From contig NZ_LRFG02000008.1 of NCBI RefSeq assembly GCF_001641755.2, positions 1-64,000 of the forward strand: a DNA stretch of 64,000 bases. The letters run 5' to 3'. The notes beneath the pieces are model-generated. The model ran no database searches. It had not been told where the DNA came from and was given only the letters and a program-made list of their open reading frames with translations. This DNA comes from Microbulbifer flavimaris. Lineage in GTDB: Bacteria > Pseudomonadota > Gammaproteobacteria > Pseudomonadales > Cellvibrionaceae. Every line of letters begins with the position of its first letter. Positions within the stretch are counted from its first letter, which is position 1. Shown piece by piece: positions 1 through 8,447 of the stretch. Both the position numbers and the translations under genes were made by a program.

Positions 1-38
1 TGGGGCTTCCCCATGTGAGAGTAGGTCATCGTCAGGCT
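1..38 (+). rRNA. rrf: 5S rRNA, 3' end only
   Basis: The first bases match the conserved 3' end of bacterial 5S rRNA: helix IV with the GGGGCTTCCCC hairpin, then GAGAGTAGG and the closing CAGGC. The gene is cut by the window edge, so an rrn operon on the plus strand lies to the left. The mature end is placed near 38 by analogy with other gammaproteobacteria. A terminator starts 15 bases later. Confidence 0.85.
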
Positions 39-53
39 TCTAAATAAAAGAAA

Positions 54-83
54 GGGCCACCCAATCGGGTGGCCCTTTTTTTA
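54..83 (+). terminator. Rho-independent terminator of the rrn operon
   Basis: A perfect 9-bp stem (GGGCCACCC at 54-62 with GGGTGGCCC at 67-75) and a 4-base loop are followed by a long T tract. Position and strength fit the end of an rRNA operon. Confidence 0.9.
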
Positions 84-289
84 TTTTGGATACGGTGAAT
101 TACTGCCACTACCACGCAGCGCAAAGCGCTGCCATGTGACAAGCGTTGCACCAGCGGTGCAAGCTTGGGGCGCCGTAGGCGTTGCGTAGCAATGGCGAGC
201 GCAGCTCGACACCCAGTGTAGGTTCTGCCGTACTGCAGACGAAGTTCATTAGTCAGGCCCGAGCGCCAGCCCGGTTCAAATATAAGAAA

Positions 290-319
290 GGGCCACCCAA
301 TCGGGTGGCCCTTTCTTTT
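290..319 (+). terminator. Second copy of the rrn-type terminator
   Basis: The same 9-bp stem as at 54-75 (GGGCCACCC 290-298, GGGTGGCCC 303-311) is followed by CTTTCTTTTA. It is part of the tail repeat and may act as a back-up terminator. Confidence 0.7.
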
Positions 320-563
320 ATTTAAGATACAGTGAATAACTCCCACTATCACGCAGCGCAAAGCGCTGCCATATGCGTCGTGCGCGACCCCAGAGCAATG
401 CACCGCAGGTGCCGGCCTGGGGCGCCGCAGGCGCCGGGATGCCATATCACGCACGCGATGGCGAGCGCAGCTCGACACCCAGTGTAGGTCTGCCGCTATC
501 TCCAAAGTTGCCAAAGAACTCGAGTACATAGCTGGAGCGCCAGCGCGGCTCAAATAAAAGAAA

Positions 564-588
564 GGGCCACCCAAACGGGAGCCCCTTT
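564..588 (+). terminator. Decayed third terminator copy
   Basis: GGGCCACCC at 564-572 is retained, but the partner arm has become CGGGAGCCCC and the T tract is short and interrupted. Probably a non-functional remnant of the tail repeat. Confidence 0.4.
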
Positions 589-652
589 CCTACTTACATT
601 CTGAGCATTGGCATTCCCGGCCAGGTACCGGAATCAGATCCATCGTGCGGAT

Positions 653-1072
653 TTAAAACCTGATGACTTTATCAGCCAGCGGATATACAGCAATCTGGAA
701 GTCGGCAGCCTGCTCGCGGAGAGGAGCCAGTTGCTGATTGTCCTTGCTGGCCCAGTACTCTTCTGCCTGCTCGAGGCAGGAGAAGCGGGTGATCAGGCTG
801 ACAGGCGTTGCGGATTCCGAGCCACTGAACAGTCGCAGCGGTTCTTCCTCAGTCACCATGTAAGCAGGCACTCGCTGCTCATGAACGGACTGGCTAAGGG
901 CGTTCTGGTAATCCTGCAAGGCCGCGGTATCGCGGATGGACCCGCTGTGGACAAGATAGACCGGCTCATTGCAGGAGCCCGAGTGGGCGAGGTCTTCTGT
1001 ATCGTTGATGCTCACGTAAATACAGCCGCTCAGGGAGAAAGCGCAGACGGCAGTAATCAAGGGTTTCAGCAT
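653..1072 (-). CDS. Small lipoprotein with a DUF1330/EthD-like look
   Basis: The product is about 139 residues. I start it at the ATG at 1072 rather than the GTG at 1084, because the ATG gives a compact lipoprotein signal (MLKPLITAVCAFSLSGC, lipobox LSGC, lipidated Cys17) behind a GTGAG-type ribosome site. After the Cys comes an acidic linker, then a segment of about 90 residues whose pattern resembles small dimeric alpha/beta-barrel proteins of the DUF1330 or EthD kind. That resemblance is only suggestive. The gene stands alone and points towards the 5S tail repeats. No specific function can be assigned. Confidence 0.6.
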   Translation of the reverse strand: MLKPLITAVCAFSLSGCIYVSINDTEDLAHSGSCNEPVYLVHSGSIRDTAALQDYQNALSQSVHEQRVPAYMVTEEEPLRLFSGSESATPVSLITRFSCLEQAEEYWASKDNQQLAPLREQAADFQIAVYPLADKVIRF

Positions 1073-1235
1073 GTGAATACTCACTGTTGTGGTTATGTTG
1101 CTTCAGTTAGACGCAGTGCGAGCGGATTCCGATGCAGATGTCCGTTATTAACTACTGCGAGGCCGGCGAATACCGGGTCGAGACGGGCTCCTTGGGTACA
1201 CTCCGCTGTCCATAAAACCAACAACGGGATCTCCA

Positions 1236-1982
1236 GTGGAATTGGGAGAGCTTTCCAACCTTACGATAGCCCTTTTGCTGTTCGCCTGCGTTATCAGTGC
1301 GTTCGTATCGGCCGTAACCGGAGGGGCAGGTGGCATTCTCATGTTTGCGGCGCTGAACGTCGCGATCCCGCTGCGACTGCTGGTGCCGATTCACGGTGCC
1401 GTGCAGTTAATTAATAATGTAGCCCGGATCTACTACGTCAGGGAGTACATCCGCTGGGACTTCTGTATTCCCTTCTTCGTCGGTTGTACCCTCGGGGCGG
1501 TGTTGATGACCCTGGGACTGGCCCGCCTGGACTGGCAGGAACTGCCGCTGGTCTTACTGGCTGCACTCATTTTCTATACCGTTTTCAAGCCTAAGCGGCT
1601 ACCAGAGATTCGCCTGGCTCCTGGCCAGTTTGGATGGCTCGGGCTTGGGACCGGGAGTTTCGGGATCCTGGCCGGAGCCGTCGACCCGCTACTGGCTCCC
1701 TTTTTCGTTCGCCGGGACCTCACACCTAAAGAAGTGGTGGCCAGCAAGTCGGTCATGCAGGCCTGGTGCCATGCGTTGAAGGTACCGGCTTTTATCTATC
1801 TCGGCTTTGCATTTTCCGATCACCTGGGACTGATCCTAGTCTTGGCAGTGGCGGCAGTAGTGGGCACTCGCATCGGCGTGGCACTGCTCAATCGGCTCGA
1901 TAGCGAGCTCTTCTTCAAATTAATGCGCGCTGCACTGCTGCTTGCGGGAGTGCGGCTTGTTTACCAGCTGACGGTGGGGTAA
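1236..1982 (+). CDS. TSUP (TauE/SafE) family membrane exporter
   Basis: A protein of 248 residues that is mostly hydrophobic, with about seven to eight membrane segments and two internal half-repeats. The glycine-rich loop near residues 27-33 (AVTGGAGG) and the second-half block GLGTGSFGILAGAVDP are typical of the TauE/SafE (TSUP, PF01925) family, which moves sulfite, sulfoacetate or other small organic acids across the inner membrane. The start is GTG. Its stop lies 5 bases before the aldehyde dehydrogenase gene, so the two are almost certainly co-transcribed. In Neptuniibacter caesariensis the sulfoacetate exporter SafE accompanies the dehydrogenase SafD, so sulfoacetate export is a reasonable guess. 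The substrate cannot be read from sequence. Confidence 0.85.
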   Translation: MELGELSNLTIALLLFACVISAFVSAVTGGAGGILMFAALNVAIPLRLLVPIHGAVQLINNVARIYYVREYIRWDFCIPFFVGCTLGAVLMTLGLARLDWQELPLVLLAALIFYTVFKPKRLPEIRLAPGQFGWLGLGTGSFGILAGAVDPLLAPFFVRRDLTPKEVVASKSVMQAWCHALKVPAFIYLGFAFSDHLGLILVLAVAAVVGTRIGVALLNRLDSELFFKLMRAALLLAGVRLVYQLTVG

Positions 1983-1987
1983 GACCA

Positions 1988-3355
1988 ATGAGCGACTACC
2001 AAATCATCAACCCGTACTCCGGGGATCTGATTGAGGAATACGCACTACAGGGGCGTGAAGATGTCGATCGCGCGCTGGCGCTCTTGGTTGAAGGGCGCAA
2101 GCTACAGGCGGAGACCCCGGCATTCGCCCGGTCCGATATTCTCCTGCGTTTGGCAAACCTGTTGCAGGATCGCAAAGAGGCTCTCGCCCGGCTGATTACC
2201 GAAGAGACGGGCAAGACAATCTCCGATAGCCGGGTTGAGATTGAGCGGGCCTACAACACTGCATTGGCCAGCGCGATGGAGGCCCGGGGTATCCACGGCG
2301 AAGCTCTGGATTCCGATGCCTTCCCTCCCCAGCGGGATAGGGTGGGTGTTGTCCTGTGGAAGCCACTGGGAACCGTGCTCTGTATCACTCCATTCAACTT
2401 CCCCATCAATATCGCCATGCACAAAATTGGCCCCGCCTTTGCTGCGGGAAATACCATTCTGTTCAAGCCCGGGCCCCAGAACAAGCGTTCCGCAGAGATG
2501 CTGGTGCAGCTATGTTACGAGGCTGGCATGGAGGAGTCGGTCCTGCAGATGCTGATCCCCGATATTGATGCGACCAGTTATGCCGTGGCACATTCCCAGG
2601 TGCACGCTGTGAACTTCACCGGGGGCACAGCCGCGGCGAATGCCATTGCAGCCCGCGCCGGGTACAAGAAGTTGCTCTTCGAGCTGGGTGGCAATGATCC
2701 ATTGATCGTCATGGACGATGCAGACCTTGATGCGGCGGTAGCAGCGGCTATCAACCAGCGTTTCGCTACCGCTGGCCAACGTTGCACTGCTGCCAAGCGA
2801 CTGTTTGTGCACAGTGCGGTTTACGATCGCTTTGCCACCAAACTGGTTGAGGCGACCAGGGCCCTCAAGGTCGGTGATCCCACGAAAGATGAGACTTTCA
2901 TCGGTCCGCTGATCCACGCCGGCGCTGCGGATGAGGTCGAGCAGCGTATCTCGGCGGCAGTGGAGGCAGGCGCTCGCGTGCTGGCTGGCCACAAGCGCGA
3001 TGGCAACATTCTCTGGCCGACGGTATTGGAAAATGTGCCTGATGATGCCGACCTGGTGGCAGAGGAGACTTTTGGCCCTGTCATGCCCCTGCGTCGCTTC
3101 GATGAGGTCGAAGAGGTGGTGTCCCTGGTCAACAACTGTGCCTTCGGGCTGCAGGCAGGCGTTTTCACTCAGAACCTGTCGATCGCAAAAATGCTGTTCA
3201 ATCAGCTCGATGTGGGACTATTGGCCGTCAACGACGGTCCGGGCTTCCGCGCTGAGCACTTCCCGTTCGGTGGCGTCAAGGAAAGTGGCGTAGGTCGTGA
3301 GGGTGTGCGCTATGCCATTCGTGAAATGAGCTACCAGAAGTCCCTGGTGATTTAA
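1988..3355 (+). CDS. NAD(P)-dependent aldehyde dehydrogenase, SafD-like candidate
   Basis: A 455-residue cytosolic enzyme of the aldehyde dehydrogenase superfamily. The catalytic set is complete: Asn137 in PFNFP, Glu232 in FELGGNDP, and nucleophile Cys266 in GQRCTAAKR. The C-terminal block with FPFGGVKESGVGREG is typical of the succinate-semialdehyde/lactaldehyde branch. The length matches short ALDHs. The family oxidises aldehydes to acids with NAD or NADP. Being 5 bases behind a TSUP exporter suggests that the acid product is exported, as proposed for sulfoacetaldehyde to sulfoacetate by SafD/SafE. No taurine transaminase or transporter is in the window, so succinate semialdehyde or another short aldehyde remains possible. 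Confidence 0.85.
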   Translation: MSDYQIINPYSGDLIEEYALQGREDVDRALALLVEGRKLQAETPAFARSDILLRLANLLQDRKEALARLITEETGKTISDSRVEIERAYNTALASAMEARGIHGEALDSDAFPPQRDRVGVVLWKPLGTVLCITPFNFPINIAMHKIGPAFAAGNTILFKPGPQNKRSAEMLVQLCYEAGMEESVLQMLIPDIDATSYAVAHSQVHAVNFTGGTAAANAIAARAGYKKLLFELGGNDPLIVMDDADLDAAVAAAINQRFATAGQRCTAAKRLFVHSAVYDRFATKLVEATRALKVGDPTKDETFIGPLIHAGAADEVEQRISAAVEAGARVLAGHKRDGNILWPTVLENVPDDADLVAEETFGPVMPLRRFDEVEEVVSLVNNCAFGLQAGVFTQNLSIAKMLFNQLDVGLLAVNDGPGFRAEHFPFGGVKESGVGREGVRYAIREMSYQKSLVI

Positions 3356-3580
3356 GTCTCCTGACAGACCCTGAAGCTTCTGATAAACCACCGCTGCCTG
3401 TTTACAGGTCCTGGCTGGGCACCCCGTGGCCCAGCTTGCGGCTTTCGGGCACCTGTGGTCATAATTCCTGCCAGCAACCCAGTGCCTTGGCCTGGCAATA
3501 GGTAGCCATATTCGCCAGACGTGGGTATGACTTCCGAACCTCGCTCAGTATAAAAATCACAAGCTGTCAGGAGATTGTCT

Positions 3581-3970
3581 GTGAGGTATTTTGATCATCG
3601 CCCGCGTTTCAAATCGTTCAGGACCCGAGTTTTTTTCATTACCGCGGCAATCATTTCTGTGGCCTGCTCACCCCGGGAGCCGGAGGGGGCGCAGCTGGAC
3701 TCACCGCTTGGTGCGGAAGCCAGTGCACCCAGAGACACCCAGGTGCTCTACCAGAGAACCTGTTTCAGTTGCCACAACAGCGGTATCAATGGCGCGCCAA
3801 GAACCGGGGATCAGGCGGCGTGGGCCGTGCGGTTGGAAAAGGGGATGTATACCCTCGTGGATAACGCCCGCAACGGTTACCGGGCCATGCCGCCGCGTGG
3901 GCTTTGCTTTGACTGCTCCGACGAGGAATATGCCGCCCTGATTCGCCTGATGGCAGAGCAATCCCCGTAA
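3581..3970 (+). CDS. Lipid-anchored c5-type cytochrome c
   Basis: A small monohaem cytochrome of about 129 residues. I start it at the GTG at 3581, because AGGAG at 3569-3573 is spaced 7 bases from it but only one base from the alternative TTG at 3575. A hydrophobic signal ends in ISVAC, a plausible lipobox with Cys29. The haem site CFSCH (Cys61, Cys64, His65) and the axial Met103 in YRAMPPRG follow. The extra CFDC pair after the Met is a hallmark of cytochrome c5 (c555). Such proteins carry electrons in the periplasm to oxidases or reductases. The gene stands alone, so its partner is not apparent. Confidence 0.85.
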   Translation: MRYFDHRPRFKSFRTRVFFITAAIISVACSPREPEGAQLDSPLGAEASAPRDTQVLYQRTCFSCHNSGINGAPRTGDQAAWAVRLEKGMYTLVDNARNGYRAMPPRGLCFDCSDEEYAALIRLMAEQSP

Positions 3971-4215
3971 CGCAGGCGCGACTCCTGAATACGTCATCAC
4001 CCTCTGCGATTCGCGCCAAGTTTCTGATGAACGAGGATTTCTGGGCTTTACTTCGGTAAATGCGGCCCGGGTTGATGCTGGATACACTCTTCTATAGTTT
4101 TTCCTTATCGACCAGATTCCATATATAAATTTTCAATTAAAGTTCATCACGTTAGTATGTTGCTCAACGAGGTCGGCAGACTTCCGCAATTTGCAAAAGA
4201 AAGGAGATATTGAGC

Positions 4216-4692
4216 ATGACCAAGATCGATATTGGTATTGGCGAGAAGGATCGAGAGCATATCGCCGAGGGCCTGAAGCGGCTGCTGGCAGATAGCTACA
4301 CGCTCTATCTGCAGACTCATTACTTCCACTGGAACGTCACCGGTCCCATGTTCCGGGAGCTACACCTGATGTTCGAGGAGCAGTACACGGAGCTGGCAGA
4401 GGCCGTGGACGATATCGCTGAGCGTATCCGGACCCTGGATGTGCCGGCGCCAGGTACCTACAAGGCGTTCGCCAGCCTGACCTCTGTAGAAGAGGTTGTT
4501 GAAGTGCCCAGTGCAGACAAAATGGTAGAAATCCTTACCAAGGGACACGAGCAAGTGGTGAAAACCTGCCGAGAGGTGCTGAAAGCCGCCCAGCAGGGTG
4601 AGGATGAATCCACCGTCGCGCTGGTGGGCGATCGTATGAGTGTCCACGAGAAAACAGCCTGGATGCTACGCGCCACTTCCAAGAAGTCTTAA
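4216..4692 (+). CDS. dps: Dps family DNA-binding ferritin
   Basis: A 158-residue Dps-like protein that should form a dodecamer, store iron and protect DNA from peroxide. The ATG at 4216 is preferred to the TTG at 4210, since AAGGAG at 4201-4206 is 9 bases from the ATG. Ferroxidase ligands are in place: His38 in FHWN, His50 in ELHLMFEE with Glu54, and the acidic pair near residues 65-69 before ERI. The short N-terminus lacks the Lys-rich tail of E. coli Dps, so strong DNA binding is less certain. The stop codon overlaps that of the convergent lysR gene. The leader is AT-rich, but I found no convincing OxyR or Fur site. Confidence 0.9.
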   Translation: MTKIDIGIGEKDREHIAEGLKRLLADSYTLYLQTHYFHWNVTGPMFRELHLMFEEQYTELAEAVDDIAERIRTLDVPAPGTYKAFASLTSVEEVVEVPSADKMVEILTKGHEQVVKTCREVLKAAQQGEDESTVALVGDRMSVHEKTAWMLRATSKKS

Positions 4693-5570
4693 TCTGGCTG
4701 TAGTAGCTGCAGGAATGCACGTGCAGGGGCGGATAATCCGCCCCTGTTGCGTATCAGAGCCCCCACTTCCTGAGTTACCGCGGGCGCAGTGAGTGCCTTG
4801 ACGGCAAGACCCAGTTCACGCATCTGCGGTTCGCAGAGACTGGGTACCACGCTGACCCCCAGACCCTCCCTGACCATCTGCCCGATTGTGCTCAACTGGC
4901 TGGCTTCGCAGAACAGTTGCATGTCGCGCCCGGCCTCGACGAAAGCCTGGTCGGTCCAGCGCCGGACTGCAGAGCCACGGTTCATCGCGATAAATGGCGA
5001 TGCAGCCAGATCGACCCAGCGCAGGGATTTTCGCCCGGCCAATGGATGCCCCGCCGGGGTAATGGCGACAAACCGGTCCTCGTCGAAAGGAATAAATTCG
5101 AGCCCACTCAAATCGTCCGGGCGGAAGCTGATGCCCAATTCAGCGCGGCCCTCCAGCAAGGATTGCACCACCCTCTCCATTACCACATCTTCCAGAATGA
5201 TGTTGATCTGCGGGTGCTCGCGATGAAACGCCGCCAAAAGCGGCGGCAGGCGGTTCAGGGCGAAGGCGGGTATGACTGCCAGCGCCAGCTGGCCCCGTTG
5301 CAGGCGAAAGCGTTGCTGCAGGGCATCCAGGGACTGGTCCCAGCTGCGCAGGAGCTGTTCCGCGCGCCCGAGAAACTCTGCACCCTCAGGAGTGAGGGCC
5401 AGCTGGCGACTGTCACGACTGAACAGCGGGCCACCGACAGTGGCTTCGAGATTGCGTATGGAGATGGAGAGCGCGGGCTGCGAGACATGGAGCTGTGCGC
5501 TGGCCTGCGCCAGGCTGCGGGTTTTGGCCACGGCGACGAAGGCCCGGAGCTGCTTTACGGTGGCATTCAT
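4689..5570 (-). CDS. LysR-type transcriptional regulator
   Basis: A 293-residue LysR regulator. The N-terminal winged helix-turn-helix covers about residues 1-60 ([20 protein letters not shown] is typical), and a periplasmic-binding-like effector domain follows. It is divergent from the acetoacetyl-CoA synthetase gene across 152 AT-rich bases that contain nested inverted repeats. By the usual LysR logic it probably controls that gene and itself, with a CoA ester or ketone body as a possible effector. The target is inferred from position only. Confidence 0.9.
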   Translation of the reverse strand: MNATVKQLRAFVAVAKTRSLAQASAQLHVSQPALSISIRNLEATVGGPLFSRDSRQLALTPEGAEFLGRAEQLLRSWDQSLDALQQRFRLQRGQLALAVIPAFALNRLPPLLAAFHREHPQINIILEDVVMERVVQSLLEGRAELGISFRPDDLSGLEFIPFDEDRFVAITPAGHPLAGRKSLRWVDLAASPFIAMNRGSAVRRWTDQAFVEAGRDMQLFCEASQLSTIGQMVREGLGVSVVPSLCEPQMRELGLAVKALTAPAVTQEVGALIRNRGGLSAPARAFLQLLQPD

Positions 5571-5616
5571 GGCGCGTCTCCGGTTCAGTCCGATAGATCT
5601 AATTCATAATTAAAAC

Positions 5617-5657
5617 TTAACATATGTTTGAAAGTTTAAATTATATTTAAATGTTAG
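5617..5657. promoter_or_regulatory. Candidate LysR operator between lysR and aacS
   Basis: An inverted repeat, TTAACAT (5617-5623) with ATGTTAG (5651-5657), surrounds the palindrome TTTAAA-TTATA-TTTAAA (5635-5651). The AT-rich dyad in a divergent lysR/target gap is a typical site for a LysR regulator. No footprint evidence exists, so the exact recognition half-sites are inferred. Confidence 0.45.
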
Positions 5658-5722
5658 ACCAAGGCATGATTGTCCCCACGATCGATGCCCCCTAGGCTGG
5701 TGGCATTCACAATAAGGAACCG

Positions 5723-7711
5723 ATGAGGTCAGTCGAGATGAGCAACAATACTAACCCTCTCTGGGCCCCGACGCCTGAGGCCATCGCCGCCACCCAGATG
5801 GACCAGTTCCGCCGGTTGGTCAATGAGCGCTTCGGCGCGAGCCTGGCCGACTACGATGATCTTTACGCGTGGTCAGTGGCCCAGCGGGAAGATTTCTGGA
5901 GCACCGTGTGGGATTTCGGCGAAGTCATCGCCGGAGATCGGGGTGAACGGGTACTGGGTAATGACACCATGCCCGGGGCCGAGTGGTTCCCGGATGCTCG
6001 CCTGAACTTTGCCGAGAACCTGTTGCGCTACCGCGATGACAAAACCGCCCTGGTTGAGAGACTGGAGAACGGACAGCGCCGCAGTCTGAGCTATGCCGAA
6101 CTCTATGAGCGTGTGGAGCGGTTTGCCGCGGCGTTGCGGCAGGAAGGGGTTGAAAAAGGTGACCGTGTTGCCGGTTTCATGCCCAATATCATCGACACGG
6201 TCGTGGCTATGCTTGCCACCACGAGTATTGGTGCCATCTGGACCTCCTGTTCTCCCGATTTCGGGATCAACGGGGTGCTGGATCGTTTCGGGCAGGTAGC
6301 GCCCAAGGTGCTGGTTGCCTGTGAAGGCTATTTCTATAACGGCAAAACCATCGATTCCCTGCCGCGCCTGAAGGAGATCCTCGGGCGCATCGACTCCGTG
6401 CAGAAGCTGGTTGCTGTGCCGGTTGCCCGCTCAGCGGAGGATACCCGCGTCGCTGTGGAGCAGATGGATCGTGCGGTCGCCCTGCAGGACTTCGTCGGCA
6501 ATGCCCCGCAGACGCCGCTCACCTTCGAGCAGACGCCATTCAATCACCCGCTGTACATCATGTACTCGTCCGGTACGACCGGGGTGCCCAAGTGTATCGT
6601 CCACGGCGCTGGCGGCACCCTGCTGCAGCACCTGAAGGAGCATCGCCTGCACGGAGACCTCAGTCGTGATGACGCTCTGTTCTACTTCACAACCTGTGGT
6701 TGGATGATGTGGAACTGGCTGGTGAGTGGTCTTGCCTGTGGCGCTACGCTGGTGCTTTACGACGGTTCCCCATTCTATCCTGCAGCCAAATCGCTCTGGG
6801 ATATGACCGACGAAGAGGGCATCAGTGTTTTCGGCACCAGTGCCAAGTACATCGCGGCACTGGAAAAGGCCGGTTGCAAGCCGCGCGAGACTCACAAGCT
6901 GGAGCGACTGCGGGCAGTGCTTTCGACCGGCTCTCCGCTGGCGCATGAGGGCTTCCGATATGTCTATCGCGACATCAAGCAAGACCTCTGCCTGTCTTCC
7001 ATCTCCGGTGGCACCGATATTATTTCCTGCTTCGCCCTCGGTAACCCGGTACTACCGGTATACGCCGGTGAGCTGCAGTGCCGGGGGCTGGGGATGGCCG
7101 TGGAAGTGTGGAACGACGATGGCAAGCCCGTGGTGGGGGATAAAGGGGAGCTGGTATGCACCAAGTCGTTCCCCTGTATGCCGATTGGTTTCTGGAACGA
7201 TGAGGACGGCTCCAAGTACCGCGGCGCCTATTTTGAGAACTGGCCCGGCGTATGGGCCCACGGCGATTATGCGGAAATTACCCAGCATGGTGGTGTGGTG
7301 ATTTACGGCCGCTCCGATGCGGTACTCAACCCGGGTGGCGTTCGTATCGGCACTGCCGAGATTTACCGGCAGGTGGAAAAAGTCGAAGAGGTGCTCGACA
7401 GCATCTGCATCGGGCAGGAGTGGCAGGACGATGTTCGCGTGGTGCTGTTCGTCGTATTGCGTGAGGGCGTAGAGCTGAATGACGAGCTGGTGCAGAAAAT
7501 CCGCACGACCATTCGCGCCAACACCACTCCCAGGCATGTTCCCGCCAAGGTGATCCAGGTGGCAGATATCCCCCGGACCATCAGCGGCAAGATCGTCGAG
7601 CTGGCGGTTCGCAACATGGTGCACGGGAAGCCGGTGAAAAATCAGGAGGCCCTGGCCAATCCCGAGGCACTGAAGCTGTACGAAAACCTTCCCGAGCTGG
7701 CGGAGGCATAA
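5723..7711 (+). CDS. aacS: Acetoacetyl-CoA synthetase
   Basis: A 662-residue ANL-superfamily ligase that activates acetoacetate with ATP and CoA, feeding ketone bodies or polyhydroxybutyrate breakdown products into central metabolism. The length and the N-terminal block ending in WFPDARLNFAENLL are characteristic of AacS rather than acetyl-CoA synthetase. The P-loop SSGTTGVPKCIVH starts near residue 282, with the adenylation motifs GRSDAVLNPGGVRIG and the catalytic Lys in TISGKIVE near the end. Two starts are possible: the ATG at 5723 with AAGGA four bases before it, or the ATG at 5738, which gives a more typical N-terminus (MSNNTNPLW). A GC-rich hairpin follows 11 bases after the stop. Confidence 0.95.
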   Translation: MRSVEMSNNTNPLWAPTPEAIAATQMDQFRRLVNERFGASLADYDDLYAWSVAQREDFWSTVWDFGEVIAGDRGERVLGNDTMPGAEWFPDARLNFAENLLRYRDDKTALVERLENGQRRSLSYAELYERVERFAAALRQEGVEKGDRVAGFMPNIIDTVVAMLATTSIGAIWTSCSPDFGINGVLDRFGQVAPKVLVACEGYFYNGKTIDSLPRLKEILGRIDSVQKLVAVPVARSAEDTRVAVEQMDRAVALQDFVGNAPQTPLTFEQTPFNHPLYIMYSSGTTGVPKCIVHGAGGTLLQHLKEHRLHGDLSRDDALFYFTTCGWMMWNWLVSGLACGATLVLYDGSPFYPAAKSLWDMTDEEGISVFGTSAKYIAALEKAGCKPRETHKLERLRAVLSTGSPLAHEGFRYVYRDIKQDLCLSSISGGTDIISCFALGNPVLPVYAGELQCRGLGMAVEVWNDDGKPVVGDKGELVCTKSFPCMPIGFWNDEDGSKYRGAYFENWPGVWAHGDYAEITQHGGVVIYGRSDAVLNPGGVRIGTAEIYRQVEKVEEVLDSICIGQEWQDDVRVVLFVVLREGVELNDELVQKIRTTIRANTTPRHVPAKVIQVADIPRTISGKIVELAVRNMVHGKPVKNQEALANPEALKLYENLPELAEA

Positions 7712-7722
7712 CGGCGAAATAC

Positions 7723-7743
7723 GGCGGGGGGCATCCCCCCGCC
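7723..7743 (+). repeat. GC-rich hairpin behind aacS
   Basis: Arms GGCGGGGGG and CCCCCCGCC pair around a CAT loop. There is no T tract, so it is not a standard terminator, though it could stabilise the 3' end of the mRNA. A near-identical palindrome sits at 38989-39008 behind tusA. Confidence 0.6.
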
Positions 7744-7872
7744 CTTAGTCCTTGTTTGCATCCCTATCGGGCCTGCCCTGTCCAGGCACTGCCTTCCAGT
7801 ATCATTTAGTTACCCGCCAATCTGCGCTACCCTTCCCACAGCAAGCATCAATAACACTACGGAAGAATAACC

Positions 7873-8250
7873 ATGGTCACTTACCTCTACTGGGCGGCAG
7901 TGATCGCTCTTGTCGCTCTGTGCCTCTTCGTCGGAAGCCGGCTGGGTAGCCTCAGTAAAGGGGCAATCGCCGCAGGTATTGTGTTCCTGATCGGCTGGCT
8001 GGCGTACTTCTTCCACTACGAACAGGTCTTTGTAAAGCGTTTCGGCGGCGTAATGCGTATTTCCGTGCCGGAGGGGCAGCAGCACATTGGCGCCACCTGG
8101 AAAGAGGACAACCTCTGGATCCAGAATTTCGACCCGGAAACCAACACCTGTATTTTTTCCGAGTACTCGAAAGGCAATTTGTTGGAGGGGCGGGTGGTGA
8201 TCCGCAACTGTAACCCCATTAAAGGAAGAGTTGGCGCTCCTCAACCATGA
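7873..8250 (+). CDS. Small membrane protein of unknown function
   Basis: A 125-residue protein that I do not recognise. Two membrane helices lie in the first 55 residues (about 5-20 and 32-48), split by a short basic turn. A soluble C-terminal domain of about 70 residues holds two Cys, in NTCIF and IRNCNP, which could form a disulfide if the domain faces the periplasm. A purine-rich ribosome site (GGAAG) precedes the ATG. It lies between aacS and tamA on the same strand, but gaps of about 160 and 200 bases suggest its own transcript. Confidence 0.6.
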   Translation: MVTYLYWAAVIALVALCLFVGSRLGSLSKGAIAAGIVFLIGWLAYFFHYEQVFVKRFGGVMRISVPEGQQHIGATWKEDNLWIQNFDPETNTCIFSEYSKGNLLEGRVVIRNCNPIKGRVGAPQP

Positions 8251-8447
8251 GGGAGTCCGGCGGAGCATGACCTGGCTCGCCCCGGGCTAGCTCTTGCTCT
8301 CCGCCGGGCGGCGCACTTTCCGGGATTCTCGCGGTCTGAACTGGTGCGACAGATCCAGTATCGGAGGAACCTGATTCCCGTGATACGCCAAATAATAGCA
8401 AGCGGCCCGGATGCCGATCATCTGCCTATTTCCAGCGGACGGAAGCT

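Larger units (their letters stand above)
84..590 (+). repeat. Tandem degenerate repeats of the 5S tail and terminator
   Basis: Two divergent copies about 237 bp apart (starting near 95 and 332) share the palindrome GCAGCGC-AAA-GCGCTGC at 116-132 and 353-369, a GGCGCCG(T/C)AGGCG block, and GGCGAGCGCAGCTCGACACC followed by CAGTGTAGGT. The bases at 241-258 (GAAGTTCATTAGTCAGGC) resemble the 5S 3' end at 21-37, and the terminator stem recurs intact at 290-311 and decayed at 564-585. Frames open across this stretch only echo the repeat and show no protein character. Nothing else is visible between the 5S gene and the lipoprotein gene. Confidence 0.7.

Noticed and set aside
32..574. Long open frame on the minus strand across the 5S tail repeats
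   Set aside because: Its two halves repeat each other because the DNA repeats, it crosses three terminator stems, and it has no protein-like composition or family match I can name.
4080..4200. OxyR or Fur site upstream of dps
   Set aside because: The stretch is AT-rich with a CTATAG palindrome, but the spaced half-sites expected for OxyR or the 19-bp Fur dyad are not there.
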